Shown: in pieces, positions 38,477 through 47,656 of the stretch
Layout of the letters: each line of letters opens with the position of its first letter
Numbering within the stretch: position 1 is the first letter of the stretch
Origin: Pirellula staleyi DSM 6068
Lineage (GTDB): Bacteria > Planctomycetota > Planctomycetia > Pirellulales > Pirellulaceae
NCBI RefSeq assembly: GCF_000025185.1
Contig: NC_013720.1
Location: forward strand, 1,612,001-1,676,000
DNA: 64,000 bases
Direction of reading: 5' to 3'
Notes under the pieces: generated by a model
Seen by the model: only the letters and a program-made list of their open reading frames with translations
Database searches by the model: none
Told to the model about the DNA's origin: nothing
Position numbers and translations under genes: made by a program

Positions 38477-39949
38477 CTATTTGGCGGCACTTAAATGCTT
38501 AGCCAGTAGAGCTTTGAGTTCAGTAATCGTTTCGGCTTTCGACGGATCACTGGCCAGGTTGGTGTACTCCTGGGGATCGGTCTGGTGGTCGTAGAGCTCG
38601 AGACCCTTGGCCCCCTCCTCGCCCCAAATCGTCAGCCGATACTTGTCTGTCCGGAGGCTATAACCGGCAAAGCCGCCTGCTGGTGGGTTCTTTTTTCCCG
38701 CCTTAGCTCCTCCTGGATTTCCGCCACGACGGACCTGGGTGATCGCAAACCCTTTCCCGGGTGCCTGGGGGTCTTCGATCTGCGGGCGGAGGCTTTGACC
38801 GGGAAGATTCGCGGGAGCCTTGAGCCCACAGAGGTCGGCCAGTGTGGGATAGATGTCGATCAGCTCTGCCACGGCGGCTGTCCCCTCCCCGGCATGTTTT
38901 TGCCCGGGGACGGAGATGATCAGCGGGACGCGGGCCGACTCTTCGAACAGGCTTTGCTTTTGCCAAAGTCCGCCATGCTCGCCGAGGTGATAGCCGTGAT
39001 CGCTCAGGAAGACGACGATCGTGTTATCGCGCAGCTTGAGGCGATCGAGCGCGTCGAGCAGCTTGCCAACTTGCTGATCCATGAACGTGATCGACGCGAA
39101 ATAGGCCTGCGTCGCTTCGCGCTGCAATTTCTCGTTCATGTTGTGCCGCGCGCTATGCTGCGAAACAGCTGGCTCGGGTATATCGCGGCGATCTCCCTCG
39201 GGCGTAGTGACAATCGGAATTTTGTCGGCCGGATATTTTTCGAAGTAGCTCTTCGGGGCGACGTACGGGGTGTGGGGCCGGTAGAAGCCAACCGCGAGAA
39301 AGAACGGCTTCTCTTTGTTCGCTTCGAGCAGCTTGATCGCTTCGGCAGCGCCGATGGCGTCGGTTTGTTCGTCGTCGGTCCCTTCGGCGGCGAGCCACGA
39401 CGGTGTGCCACCAAATTGACCTGGCACGAGGCTGAAGATTTTTGGCTCATCGTCCCGATCGCGTCCGCGAGGGTTCACCACCTGCTGCCAACTCGGCTCA
39501 TCGTCGAGTCCACTGGTGCCGATCTGCAGCGGCACGCCGTAGTGATAGAGTTTGCCGACGCGCGCCACGTAGTAGCCCGCATTCATGAACATCTGTGGCA
39601 GCGTGACGATATCGGGGCGCTCGCTCCGAAACTTGCGAGCGTTGTCGTGCACCGTGGTTTGATCGGGCCGAAGTCCGGTGAGGAACGAACTGCGGCTGGG
39701 ATTACAGAGTGGGAACTGGCAGTACGCGCGGTCGAAGCGTGTGCCGCGCGCAGCCAGCTCGTCGATGCGCGGTGATTTCACCGTGGCATGGCCGTAACAG
39801 CCGAGTGAGTTGTTGAGATCGTCGGAAGCGATCAGCAGGACGTTGTAGGGCTTCTTTGTTTCCTCGCCCGCAGCTTGAGAGAAGAGTCCCAGCAGCAGAG
39901 CGACGATCGTGATCGAGCGCGCGAGGCGCCGAACCAGGTTGGTGAGCAT
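38477..39949 (-). CDS. secreted sulfatase, iduronate-2-sulfatase-like
   Basis: 490 residues with a signal peptide (~1-28). It removes sulfate esters, probably from sulfated polysaccharides outside the cytoplasm. Cys82 in CNPSRSSFLTG is the CxPSR site converted to formylglycine. The calcium site begins VLLIASDDLNNSLGCYG, and FLSDHGYHLGEHG is the second metal-binding block. The CNPSR and DDLNNSLG forms are those of iduronate-2-sulfatase-like members. Planctomycetes carry many such genes. The neighbouring sulfatase is of another subtype and starts 1.5 kb upstream on the same strand. Confidence 0.96.
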   Translation of the reverse strand: MLTNLVRRLARSITIVALLLGLFSQAAGEETKKPYNVLLIASDDLNNSLGCYGHATVKSPRIDELAARGTRFDRAYCQFPLCNPSRSSFLTGLRPDQTTVHDNARKFRSERPDIVTLPQMFMNAGYYVARVGKLYHYGVPLQIGTSGLDDEPSWQQVVNPRGRDRDDEPKIFSLVPGQFGGTPSWLAAEGTDDEQTDAIGAAEAIKLLEANKEKPFFLAVGFYRPHTPYVAPKSYFEKYPADKIPIVTTPEGDRRDIPEPAVSQHSARHNMNEKLQREATQAYFASITFMDQQVGKLLDALDRLKLRDNTIVVFLSDHGYHLGEHGGLWQKQSLFEESARVPLIISVPGQKHAGEGTAAVAELIDIYPTLADLCGLKAPANLPGQSLRPQIEDPQAPGKGFAITQVRRGGNPGGAKAGKKNPPAGGFAGYSLRTDKYRLTIWGEEGAKGLELYDHQTDPQEYTNLASDPSKAETITELKALLAKHLSAAK

Positions 39950-40010
39950 GCAGAAAATCTCGTCGTGGGAGAGTGGGGCGAGGAAACGTAGCGCAGCCGT
40001 GCGTCACGCA

Positions 40011-41417
40011 CTAGCTTGCAGGTGTGGCGGCTTCGACTTTGGCTTTATTCTTCTTTTTGCCACCTGCTTTTTTGCCGGGGGTGCCGTTGCCGATAGCGCG
40101 ACTCGGTGCACCCCAAGCAGCGGGAATGTTCTCTTGGTTCCATGCGTCGTAGGCAGCTGTGAGCTGCGCGACGATCTCGGGTTTATCGGCGGAAAGGTCT
40201 TTCGTTTCGCTGATGTCGGCCGCTAGATCGTAGAGCGCTGGTTTGTCGAGATCGCGGGTCATCACCAGTTTGTAGTTGCCGTGGCGAATCGCCGTTTGGG
40301 GACCAAACCGCCAGAAGAGACTCGCGTGAGGCGCTTCTTTGTTTTCGAAGGTGAGGTACGGAAGCAAGTTCACACCATCGGTTTTTTCAGCCGCTGGAGC
40401 GCCGGCAGCAGCGAGTGCGGTGGGGACAAAATCGATCTGAATCACAGGCTGGTCGTAGGTTTTTCCTGCAGGGATCTTGCCCTTCCAGCTCACGAAGTAA
40501 GGGACACGAATGCCACCTTCCCACGTGGTGGCTTTGAAGCCTCGCAGTGGGGTATTGTCGCCGGTGTTGGCAGCAGTGGGTCCACCGTTGTCGCTCACAA
40601 AAAAGATCAGGGTGTTTTCGAGCAGTTTTTCACGTTCGAGTTTGGCAACCACTTGTCCTACGGCGTCATCCATGGCCGACATCATGGCGCAATACTTTTG
40701 GCGTTTGGGATCGCTCACTGCGGTAAAGCGATCGAGGTATTTTTGCGACGCTTCCATCGGTGTATGGACGGCGTTGAACGTGAGGTAGAGGAAGAAGGGG
40801 CTCGCTTTGCTTCGGTCGATGTAGGCGACAGCTTCGCGAGCAAAAGCGTCGGTGAGATATTCCTTCTCGTCGACGACCTCGCGACCACGGAGCAGTTTGG
40901 TGCCGGCACTGGCATTGCCGGGAGTTGCGAAGTAGGTTCGTGCGCCTCCGAGGAAGCCAAAAAACTCGTCAAAACCGCGCGAGAGCGGATGCCGCTTCTC
41001 ATCGTTGCCAAGATGCCACTTCCCCACCATGCCGGTTTTGTAGCCCACCTTCTTCAAGCGGTCGGCAAGCGTGGTTTCACTCAGGGGCAAACCGATCTCG
41101 CCCGTCGGTGTAGGGCCCGGGTTGAACTCGTGCCCAAAGCGCTGCTGATAGCGGCCGGTGAGTAGCCCTGCCCGTGTTGGGCTGCAGTACGGTCCCGAGA
41201 CATAGCCGCTCGTGCAACGGACGCCGCTGGTGGCGAGCGCGTCGAGATGCGGGGTCGGAATATCTTTGCAGCCATGCACGCCGAGATCGTGATAGCCCAT
41301 GTCGTCCCCCACGATGACGACAATGTTCGGGCGCGACGCGTCGGCGGCCATGCTGGTGGTAGCGGCAGTCAGCAGACCGAGCGCTACGAGCGCGCGAAGG
41401 GAGTAGCGAAAGAACAT
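40011..41417 (-). CDS. secreted sulfatase, arylsulfatase A-like
   Basis: About 468 residues from ATG 41417, preceded by an AAGGAG ribosome-binding site at good spacing; the frame is open to 41459. Signal peptide ~1-25. Cys78 in GPYCSPTRAGLLTGRY is the formylglycine site. RPNIVVIVGDDMGYHDLGVH binds calcium and FVSDNGGP is the later metal-binding block. The C-terminus has a Lys-rich low-complexity tail (KKAGGKKKNKAK). It lies 61 bases upstream of the other sulfatase on the same strand, so they may share a transcript. Confidence 0.96.
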   Translation of the reverse strand: MFFRYSLRALVALGLLTAATTSMAADASRPNIVVIVGDDMGYHDLGVHGCKDIPTPHLDALATSGVRCTSGYVSGPYCSPTRAGLLTGRYQQRFGHEFNPGPTPTGEIGLPLSETTLADRLKKVGYKTGMVGKWHLGNDEKRHPLSRGFDEFFGFLGGARTYFATPGNASAGTKLLRGREVVDEKEYLTDAFAREAVAYIDRSKASPFFLYLTFNAVHTPMEASQKYLDRFTAVSDPKRQKYCAMMSAMDDAVGQVVAKLEREKLLENTLIFFVSDNGGPTAANTGDNTPLRGFKATTWEGGIRVPYFVSWKGKIPAGKTYDQPVIQIDFVPTALAAAGAPAAEKTDGVNLLPYLTFENKEAPHASLFWRFGPQTAIRHGNYKLVMTRDLDKPALYDLAADISETKDLSADKPEIVAQLTAAYDAWNQENIPAAWGAPSRAIGNGTPGKKAGGKKKNKAKVEAATPAS

Positions 41418-41841
41418 CGAAGCAGGCTCCTTGAGGAGAGAAAAGTGCGATACCCACACGGCTGGGCGTGGCGAGAAACGCTGCCACGTCCTTGCGACCG
41501 TCGGTCACCTTCAAGCGAGGCTCCGGGCCAGATAAGTGCGTCGATTATAGATGCGCGAAGGGGCCGATTGCTGCGCGACCTGCGTCAAGAATCTGCTGAA
41601 AAACGAGAATCGTCGCGCTCGCGGAAGGGCTTCATCCCCCTGCAAGAGCGCCGAAATCGTAAGAGGGGCTGCGACTTACGTCGTGCCGCTCGCACCGTGA
41701 GACGGCCCCTGCCGGGTGAAAGAAAAGGGACCGGGAGGCCATTCATGAAGCATGTTGTTGCAGCGTGTAACAAACCCGAGCGGTTCACGCCTGGCAAAGG
41801 AGCAAGAAGTTTCTCACTCTCACAGTCGAAGCGATCCTGCC
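41418..41841. other. intergenic region between divergent sulfatase and small gene
   Basis: 424 bases. No motif-bearing frame, hairpin with a T-run, or strong promoter was seen in it. Confidence 0.4.
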
Positions 41842-42111
41842 ATGATCTCGACCCAGTGGTTAACCGTCCAGCCGCATCCGAAACCCAACCAGCGCCCCGC
41901 CGCAGGGCTGTCGAAAGTCTACTACCTGGCGTGGCGACTCCGGCCGCATCATGCCTGGCGGAGTGAAGAATTCGAGATCCGCGCGAAGGCGTACGAACGC
42001 TATTTCAGCCTGATAGAGCGAGGCTACGATGCGGTGCTCGAAGTTCGTAGTCGCAGCGCCGTCGACCAGCAGATGTCGCACGGCGATGAGTTTTATGGCG
42101 AAACGACGTAA
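41842..42111 (+). CDS. small hypothetical protein
   Basis: About 89 residues from ATG 41842 (open upstream to 41752). It has no signal peptide or membrane segment. It is basic in the middle (VYYLAWRLRPHHAWRSEEFE) with a helical acidic/aromatic stretch after it. No family recognised. It converges with the zinc peptidase gene, ending 14 bases from its stop. It may be real, because its composition and codon use fit the neighbours, but it is short. Confidence 0.5.
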   Translation: MISTQWLTVQPHPKPNQRPAAGLSKVYYLAWRLRPHHAWRSEEFEIRAKAYERYFSLIERGYDAVLEVRSRSAVDQQMSHGDEFYGETT

Positions 42112-42125
42112 TGCACGAATCGCGA

Positions 42126-42806
42126 TTAGCGATCGCGTCCGCTGTAACGCAGGATGTAGTACAGCAGCGTCATCACGCTCTGCAGGGTGGCGGCGACATA
42201 GGTGAGCGCGGCAGCGTTCAGCACTTTGTTTACAGGCCCCATTTCATACTGGTTCACGATCCCGTGTTCGACCAGCAACTGCTTCGCTCGCGAGCTGGCG
42301 TTGAACTCGACCGGCAAGTTGATCACCTGAAAGATCACCACAAAGCTGAAGAACACAATGCCTGCGAAGAGCAGGATTTTGAAGTTCATCAAAATGCCGG
42401 CCATGATCAGGAACCACGACACACCGCTGCCGAAGCTGGCGGCTGGCACGGCCAGATTTCGCAGCACCAGCGGAATGTAGCCAAACGCATGTTGCAGCGC
42501 GTGCCCCGCTTCGTGAGCAGCAATGCCAACCGCCGTGAGGTGCCGCCCGTGATAGACGTCGCTGCTGAGTCGCAGCACGCGATCGCGGGGGTCGTAGTGG
42601 TCGCTCATTTCCCCCGGAACTTGTTCGATCTGCACATTCGTGAGCCCCGCAGCGTCGAGGATTTTTCGTGCGGCGGCATATCCCGAGAGGCTGGCAGGGG
42701 ACTGCTGTCCCTTGACGTAAGCCGAGCGAATCATCCACTGCGCAATGAGCGAGAGGATGATCGCTGGAGCGATGAAGAGCAGGTAGGTGAAATCGTAGAA
42801 CATCAT
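42126..42806 (-). CDS. membrane zinc metallopeptidase, YugP family
   Basis: About 226 residues from ATG 42806. Membrane helix ~8-27, then a soluble loop, then the zinc site HEAGH at 98-102 with a further His106, and two more hydrophobic segments (~125-170). This matches the neutral zinc metallopeptidase family typified by Bacillus YugP (Zn_peptidase_2). The NVQIEQVPGEMSDHYDPR and VLRLSSDVYHGRHLTAVG segments before the zinc site are usual for it. Substrates are unknown; membrane protein quality control is plausible. Confidence 0.93.
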   Translation of the reverse strand: MMFYDFTYLLFIAPAIILSLIAQWMIRSAYVKGQQSPASLSGYAAARKILDAAGLTNVQIEQVPGEMSDHYDPRDRVLRLSSDVYHGRHLTAVGIAAHEAGHALQHAFGYIPLVLRNLAVPAASFGSGVSWFLIMAGILMNFKILLFAGIVFFSFVVIFQVINLPVEFNASSRAKQLLVEHGIVNQYEMGPVNKVLNAAALTYVAATLQSVMTLLYYILRYSGRDR

Positions 42807-43276
42807 GGGTGATTGGTCTTCTTGACAAGTGGTTATGGGAAAGAGCTGGCCGGGAGCACTCGGGCCCATTTTGCCCGTGGCTACAACCAGCCAGCTCTCG
42901 AAAGAATCGGTAAGTTAAAGAGCAAGTAGCTCGCGGGATGATTACATCGCTCGGTAAGTTTCTGCGCTGGGACGTGAAATGTAGCTCAGCTTGATCATTG
43001 TATCGTACGCCACTGGGCAAGCATTGGCCCGGGCGGGTGCGAAATCGGCCTCGAAGGCTCACTTCACACACATTGTCTTTTTACGCACGGCTGTACGTTC
43101 AAGTTCACTTATTCGGCGCTATCGGACGTATCGAATAAATCGATCGTTGGCCTCGCAAGGATCGAAAAAACGGCTAGGCAGCGCGCAAAGCCGCGCACCC
43201 TCTAGTATTCGTCGAAACGGGCTCATTCTTGACGAAATCCGGCGTGCTGAGCAGAGTGATTCGCCGGGCAAAATCG
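42807..43276. other. intergenic region
   Basis: 470 bases between two minus-strand genes. Only one rightward frame of moderate length (42991-43332) crosses it, which has no recognisable domain and runs into the neighbouring gene antisense. No clear hairpin or RNA is seen. Confidence 0.4.
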
Positions 43277-44479
43277 CTACGGCCGAATGCCGTTGCGGAT
43301 ACAGTTTGAGAGGTCCCACTTGCCGAGGGTGATGTCGACCGAGACGTCTTTGTCGCGCATGTCGTCGTCGAACTGGGGTCGCATCAGCTTCATTCGAACC
43401 ACTTCCCCTTCGATCCGCTTCGAGATGTGGGCGGTGAGAGTTTCGAAGCTGGTGACATCGAGGCCACCGAACGAGACCACCACATCTTCGGGCATGATGC
43501 CACCCTGCGATGCGGGGCCATCGGGGTGGACGGTGGAGATGACGCACGACTCGCCGATGGTGTCGCAGCCGATCCCCAGGAACGCGCCACGACGCAAATC
43601 GACTCCGATTGGAATCACACGATCTTTCTTCACTTGCTCGACACCCACGGTGGTGATTTTGGTGCCGTAGAGCTTCATCCCTTCGAGCGCTTTGAGAGGC
43701 TCGAAACTCTTGATAGCCGCATCGGTGATTGGGGTGTAGTAGATCCCCACCAGCTGCAAACTGGTTAGACTCTTGAGCGACGCCATTCCGAGATCGGTCA
43801 CTTGCGTGGCGTAGAGATGCAAGCTCTTAAGGCCGCGCATCGCCGCGACATCGCTCATCACTTCGTCGGTAATTTTGTCACCCACCAAAATCACCCGGTC
43901 GACATCGCTGAGCCAGCGCAGCAGACGCAGATCTTTTTTCAGATCCCCTTCGAAGTCGGGCCCGATTTCGATGGCATCGCTGCCGAGCACGAGCGAACCG
44001 AAGTGGACATCCTCTTCACCCCGGCGCGTGATTCGTGCGCCGAGTTTGCCGAGCTGCGAAAGTGTTTGTTCGCGCCGCTGTTCGTTCAGATTATGGACCG
44101 CAGTGGCTGCTCGTCGGCTGATGGCACCGCGGTCGCTGTCGGCCACTTTCTCAAGCGCCATGCGGGCTGCTTCGTGCGTTGCTTCATCGCTCGAGAGGGC
44201 CAGCTGCGTCAGGACATAGAGCCCTCGCGTGGTCGCTTCGAGACTCCCCTCGACAAACTGCTGCTCGACCGCTGCGATGGCCGGGATGCCGAGCTTGATG
44301 AGGGCCAGCGTGGCGTTTTCACGGTCTTCGAACGAGTTGCTGTCGAGCTGTTTGGCGAGTTGCAGAGGAGTCGCTGTTGGCGCTGCTTCCGCAGCACAGG
44401 CGGAGGGTATCAGCTGCGCACTTGTCGCCAGGCAAAGCATGGCTACAGCCAGCAGGTATAGCGCTCCCATGCGTTTCAT
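43277..44479 (-). CDS. secreted HEAT/leucine-rich-repeat/PDZ protein
   Basis: About 400 residues from ATG 44479. Signal peptide ~1-30 (LYLLAVAMLCLATSAQLIP). Residues ~35-150 read like HEAT-type helices (RENATLALIKLGIPAIAAVE). Residues ~190-275 contain leucine-rich-repeat-like units (LKSLHLYATQVTDLGMASL, LTSLQLVGIYYTPITDAAI). A PDZ domain follows at ~285-370 (FLGIGCDTIGESCVISTV, GGIMPEDVVVSFGG). All three modules bind proteins or peptides, and no catalytic residues are seen, so it is probably a periplasmic scaffold or sensor. It stands downstream of the sulfite reductase by 121 bases. Confidence 0.85.
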   Translation of the reverse strand: MKRMGALYLLAVAMLCLATSAQLIPSACAAEAAPTATPLQLAKQLDSNSFEDRENATLALIKLGIPAIAAVEQQFVEGSLEATTRGLYVLTQLALSSDEATHEAARMALEKVADSDRGAISRRAATAVHNLNEQRREQTLSQLGKLGARITRRGEEDVHFGSLVLGSDAIEIGPDFEGDLKKDLRLLRWLSDVDRVILVGDKITDEVMSDVAAMRGLKSLHLYATQVTDLGMASLKSLTSLQLVGIYYTPITDAAIKSFEPLKALEGMKLYGTKITTVGVEQVKKDRVIPIGVDLRRGAFLGIGCDTIGESCVISTVHPDGPASQGGIMPEDVVVSFGGLDVTSFETLTAHISKRIEGEVVRMKLMRPQFDDDMRDKDVSVDITLGKWDLSNCIRNGIRP

Positions 44480-44600
44480 GGCGGGGACTTTCGGTGGGTC
44501 ACACAATGCAGAAGCGGCAATCCAGCAGTGGCTCGTGCTTGATCGTGCGCGGGCCACCTATCACTCTTCTTTACCCCACCACCTCAGCCGACGCAAACAA

Positions 44601-46343
44601 TTACGTCGCTGCTGCGGCGGTAAACTTCTCGGCAAACGCGGCCAGATCAGCTTGTCCCACACGATGGCAGAAATCACCCAGGGTCTCGCCGTTTTGGCGG
44701 CTCTGCTTGAAGTAGGTGAAGACCGGCACAAGGGTCGACACCACTTCTTCAGCAGGAACGTAGTCTTTGTAAAGGTAGTTCAGACGATCGCCCAAGAGGC
44801 GTCCACCCAGGAACATCGAGTACTGACCACGAGCGCGACCCACGAGGCCAATGTCGCTGTTGTAAGGACGGGCACAGCCGTTGGGGCAGCCGGTCATACG
44901 AACGGTGAACTTTTCGCTCGAGAGCCCCAGCTTGGCAAGTTCCACTTCCAACTGATCGATCATCCCCGGGAGCGCACGTTCGCTTTCGGTGATCGACAAA
45001 CCGCAGGTGGGCCAGGCGACACAAGCCATCGACCAGCGGCGCACCGCGCTCACTTCTTCGGTGAGCTTCACGCCATACTTCTTGAGGATCGCTTCGAGCC
45101 CCGCTCGATCGGCAGGCTTAATGTCGGTAAACAAAATACTCTGATGCGAAGTGAGCCGAACGCCCGGATTGTAGGTCGTCAGGATTTCGCGAATCGCCGT
45201 CTTCAGCTGCATCTCAGCGGTGTCTTTGATCCGGCCGTTTTCGACGTTCAGACCATAGAACCAATTGCCATCCCCCTGTTCGTCCCAGCCCATGTGGTCG
45301 TTGAAACCATGGACATCGGTGGGGTGAGGTTCAGGAAGCACACTGCCGTAGTACTCGTCGACTTTGGCCTTGAACTTCTCGATCCCCCAGTTGGCGACAA
45401 CATACTTCAGGCGTGCCACTTTGCGATCTTCGCGATTGCCAAAGTCGCGCTGCACTTTGAAGACAGCTTCGACGACGGCGACGACGTTCTCGGGGGTCGC
45501 AAAGCAGAGCTTTTTGGCGACCGCAGGAAAGGTCTTTTTGGCCGAAGGTGTCACGCCAAAGCCACCGCCGACGAGGACGTTGTAACCGACGATCTTGTCG
45601 CCATCGGTGATCGCCATCAGACCCAGGTCGTTGGCATAGAGATCGACGCAGTTGTCGAAATCAAAGCCGATAGCCATTTTGAATTTACGCGGCATGTAGT
45701 GTTTGCCGTAGATCGGCTCGACATCGAAACCGTCGTCCGCTTGGCCCGCAGCGCCGCCAGCAGCGATCTTCTCGCCGGTGCTAGTGTCGGTGAGCCACGT
45801 TTCGTGATACGCCTTGGTGCGGGGCGCGAAGTGGAGCGCGATTTGATCAGCCAGCGCTTGTGTTTCGCGATAGATGTTTTTGGCGTAAGGTGCAGGGCAG
45901 CACATGACGTTGCGATTCACGTCGCCGCAAGCGGCCAAGGTGCTGAGCTGGCAGTCGTTAATGCGCTTGATCGTTTCCTTCAGGTTCGACTTCAAAATGC
46001 CGTGCAGTTGCAGCGCTTGCCGCGTGGTGATTCGCAGCGTGGTGTTGCCTAGCTGATCGCAGAGGTCGAGTTCCTCGAGCAACTGCTGACTGGTCAGCTT
46101 GCCCCCCGGAATCCGCGTCCGGACCATGAAGATGAACGATTTCTTCTTTTTGCCATCTTCGGTCACGCCACCGCGCTCGTCGCGATCGTCTTGCTGATAA
46201 GTGCCGTGGAACTTCAGCAGCACTTCGCTCGACTTGCCAAAGAAGTCGTTGCCGTCGGTCATCTCGGGAGTGAGATCACCCGCCAAAAAGTTGCTGTTGT
46301 CTTTGATCGTTTCGACGGGGCTGAGCTTACCGGTGTCTGACAT
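44601..46343 (-). CDS. cysI: assimilatory sulfite reductase, sirohaem subunit
   Basis: A 580-residue cytoplasmic enzyme reducing sulfite to sulfide by six electrons. The coupled 4Fe-4S/sirohaem site is shown by CVAWPTC (Cx5C, ~440-446) and CPNGC (Cx3C, ~484-488). Basic substrate residues lie in RITTRQALQLHG and ACGDVNRNVMCCPAP. Two ferrite-like halves (LTSQQLLEELDLC region and VRLTSHQSILFTD) are present. The form is that of the NADPH- or ferredoxin-linked family; no CysJ flavoprotein is adjacent, so the electron donor may be ferredoxin. ATG 46343 (preceded by a strong motif-like MSDTGKLSPVE) was chosen. Confidence 0.95.
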   Translation of the reverse strand: MSDTGKLSPVETIKDNSNFLAGDLTPEMTDGNDFFGKSSEVLLKFHGTYQQDDRDERGGVTEDGKKKKSFIFMVRTRIPGGKLTSQQLLEELDLCDQLGNTTLRITTRQALQLHGILKSNLKETIKRINDCQLSTLAACGDVNRNVMCCPAPYAKNIYRETQALADQIALHFAPRTKAYHETWLTDTSTGEKIAAGGAAGQADDGFDVEPIYGKHYMPRKFKMAIGFDFDNCVDLYANDLGLMAITDGDKIVGYNVLVGGGFGVTPSAKKTFPAVAKKLCFATPENVVAVVEAVFKVQRDFGNREDRKVARLKYVVANWGIEKFKAKVDEYYGSVLPEPHPTDVHGFNDHMGWDEQGDGNWFYGLNVENGRIKDTAEMQLKTAIREILTTYNPGVRLTSHQSILFTDIKPADRAGLEAILKKYGVKLTEEVSAVRRWSMACVAWPTCGLSITESERALPGMIDQLEVELAKLGLSSEKFTVRMTGCPNGCARPYNSDIGLVGRARGQYSMFLGGRLLGDRLNYLYKDYVPAEEVVSTLVPVFTYFKQSRQNGETLGDFCHRVGQADLAAFAEKFTAAAAT

Positions 46344-46463
46344 GTCGCTGTTCTATCGTGTCGCTAGAAAGTTCTGCCAAAGGAGGACTCTGGCAGGCGG
46401 ATGGGGAGGGAGCTACGGCTCGAAACTTGTGCGGCCTGCGAAGGATAGGAGGCCAGTGATTTA

Positions 46464-46488
46464 AATATACCGAATCTGCCGGTTCGGT
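46464..46488 (-). promoter_or_regulatory. inverted repeat and possible promoter upstream of cysI
   Basis: ACCGAA (46469-46474) pairs with TTCGGT (46483-46488). Facing cysI on the minus strand, TATATT (complement of 46464-46469) is a good -10 box right beside it, but no good -35 is seen. The repeat could be an operator. Position is 121-146 bases before the cysI start. Confidence 0.35.
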
Positions 46489-46607
46489 CCTACGCCAGCA
46501 GAAGCGGCTGAGAGACTGCCATCGAAAATTGGGGGGCTAAGAGTACGACACGACGCGGTGCCGACAGGCTCACCGTTTTTACTTTTTTCGCGCGACACTC
46601 GGCGAAG

Positions 46608-46973
46608 CTAGAGGCTCACGCCGAGCGCTTTGGCCTGCTTTTGCACTGCGAACTGAAAGTAGGGAAACGGGAACTCGGGCTTCTTTTTTTGCGCCCAGCG
46701 CATCGTTCCGATCATTAAATCGCGAGGAAGTTCGCCCGCCTGCACTTTCTCAACCACGAGGCCGACAAACTCGAACTCGGCATCTTTACGGCATTTCAGC
46801 CCTGTCTCGAGCGTCGTTTGCAGCGTTGGCTCTTGAGCCGCCACAGTGGAAACCAAAACTGGCTGTTCTCCCAGCGGCGCGACGAGCGAAATCGTCACCA
46901 CCACGAGCCCTAGCAGGTTGTGTAGCACAAATCGCCCAAAAGAGCGGTAAATGTAGCTTTTTGGTTGCGTCAT
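46608..46973 (-). CDS. small exported hypothetical protein
   Basis: About 121 residues from ATG 46973, chosen for the GGAGG ribosome-binding site 8 bases upstream; an in-frame open stretch runs back to 47147. Hydrophobic segment ~14-35 (FVLHNLLGLVVVTISLVAP), then a likely cleavage site near TVAAQEP, so it is probably exported. The mature part is helical (LETGLKCRKDAEFEFVGLVV) and contains one Cys. No family recognised. It faces away from the giant gene and may be independent of it. Confidence 0.65.
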   Translation of the reverse strand: MTQPKSYIYRSFGRFVLHNLLGLVVVTISLVAPLGEQPVLVSTVAAQEPTLQTTLETGLKCRKDAEFEFVGLVVEKVQAGELPRDLMIGTMRWAQKKKPEFPFPYFQFAVQKQAKALGVSL

Positions 46974-47656
46974 CGAGCAAGCCTCCATGCTTACTGGGTG
47001 GATCGGTCGGAGCGATGTGCGGCCAGCCGTAAATGTCCGCATCCATTCGCTTCGAAAGTAGTTGTTTGGAGTGGTTTTCCAGGCTCTTTGAATCGGGTAA
47101 TCGAGTCGCCAACCAGCGTCGCTGGCTCCCAGAAATCGTTCACTCACCGGGGTGGATCGCCCGCGACTACCCCTGGGATCGTCGTTTTCGGGACTCTCTT
47201 GTCCAACGATACCCCGACTTGCTTATAGGGGAATCGAGAGGGGCTCTCAAGGTCGAAATCGAACCGCGCCATCGCCAGAATTAGTGGCGGATGGTTTCAC
47301 TTTGCTTGGCTCAGCCCTTTTGCCCCTGCCCTTCCTTAGGGATCTCGCTAATGGCGGTTTAAATTGCTGTGTAGCACATAAATTTGCTTTTTCTTCACAT
47401 TACGGGAGGTGCTTTAAGTGCATAGATTCTCTGGATATTAATGGTCTGAAGGGTTGTCGATGGGAAACTGCCTAACTACCATCATTCAAGTTGCCCATCT
47501 TTAACGGCTGTACGGACTCTCCCGCCGCTCGCCACCCTAGGCAACATACTCCTCACGTTCGTGCTGCGTGGAGGCGATTTCGCCTTGCATGCATCGCAAC
47601 ATGGCCGCAGCGAGTATCAGGTCTCCCCTGCCCTTTCGATTGAGCCGGAACAACTC
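46974..47656. other. intergenic region upstream of the giant adhesin gene
   Basis: 683 bases between divergent genes. No frame with a known motif was found. I see A/T-rich stretches near 47380-47450 (TTTAAATT, TAAATTTG, TATTAATG) that may hold the promoter, but no clear -35/-10 pair. Confidence 0.4.

Noticed and set aside
42991-43332. 113-codon plus-strand frame
   Set aside because: It has no domain, runs antisense into the PDZ gene and has biased composition.
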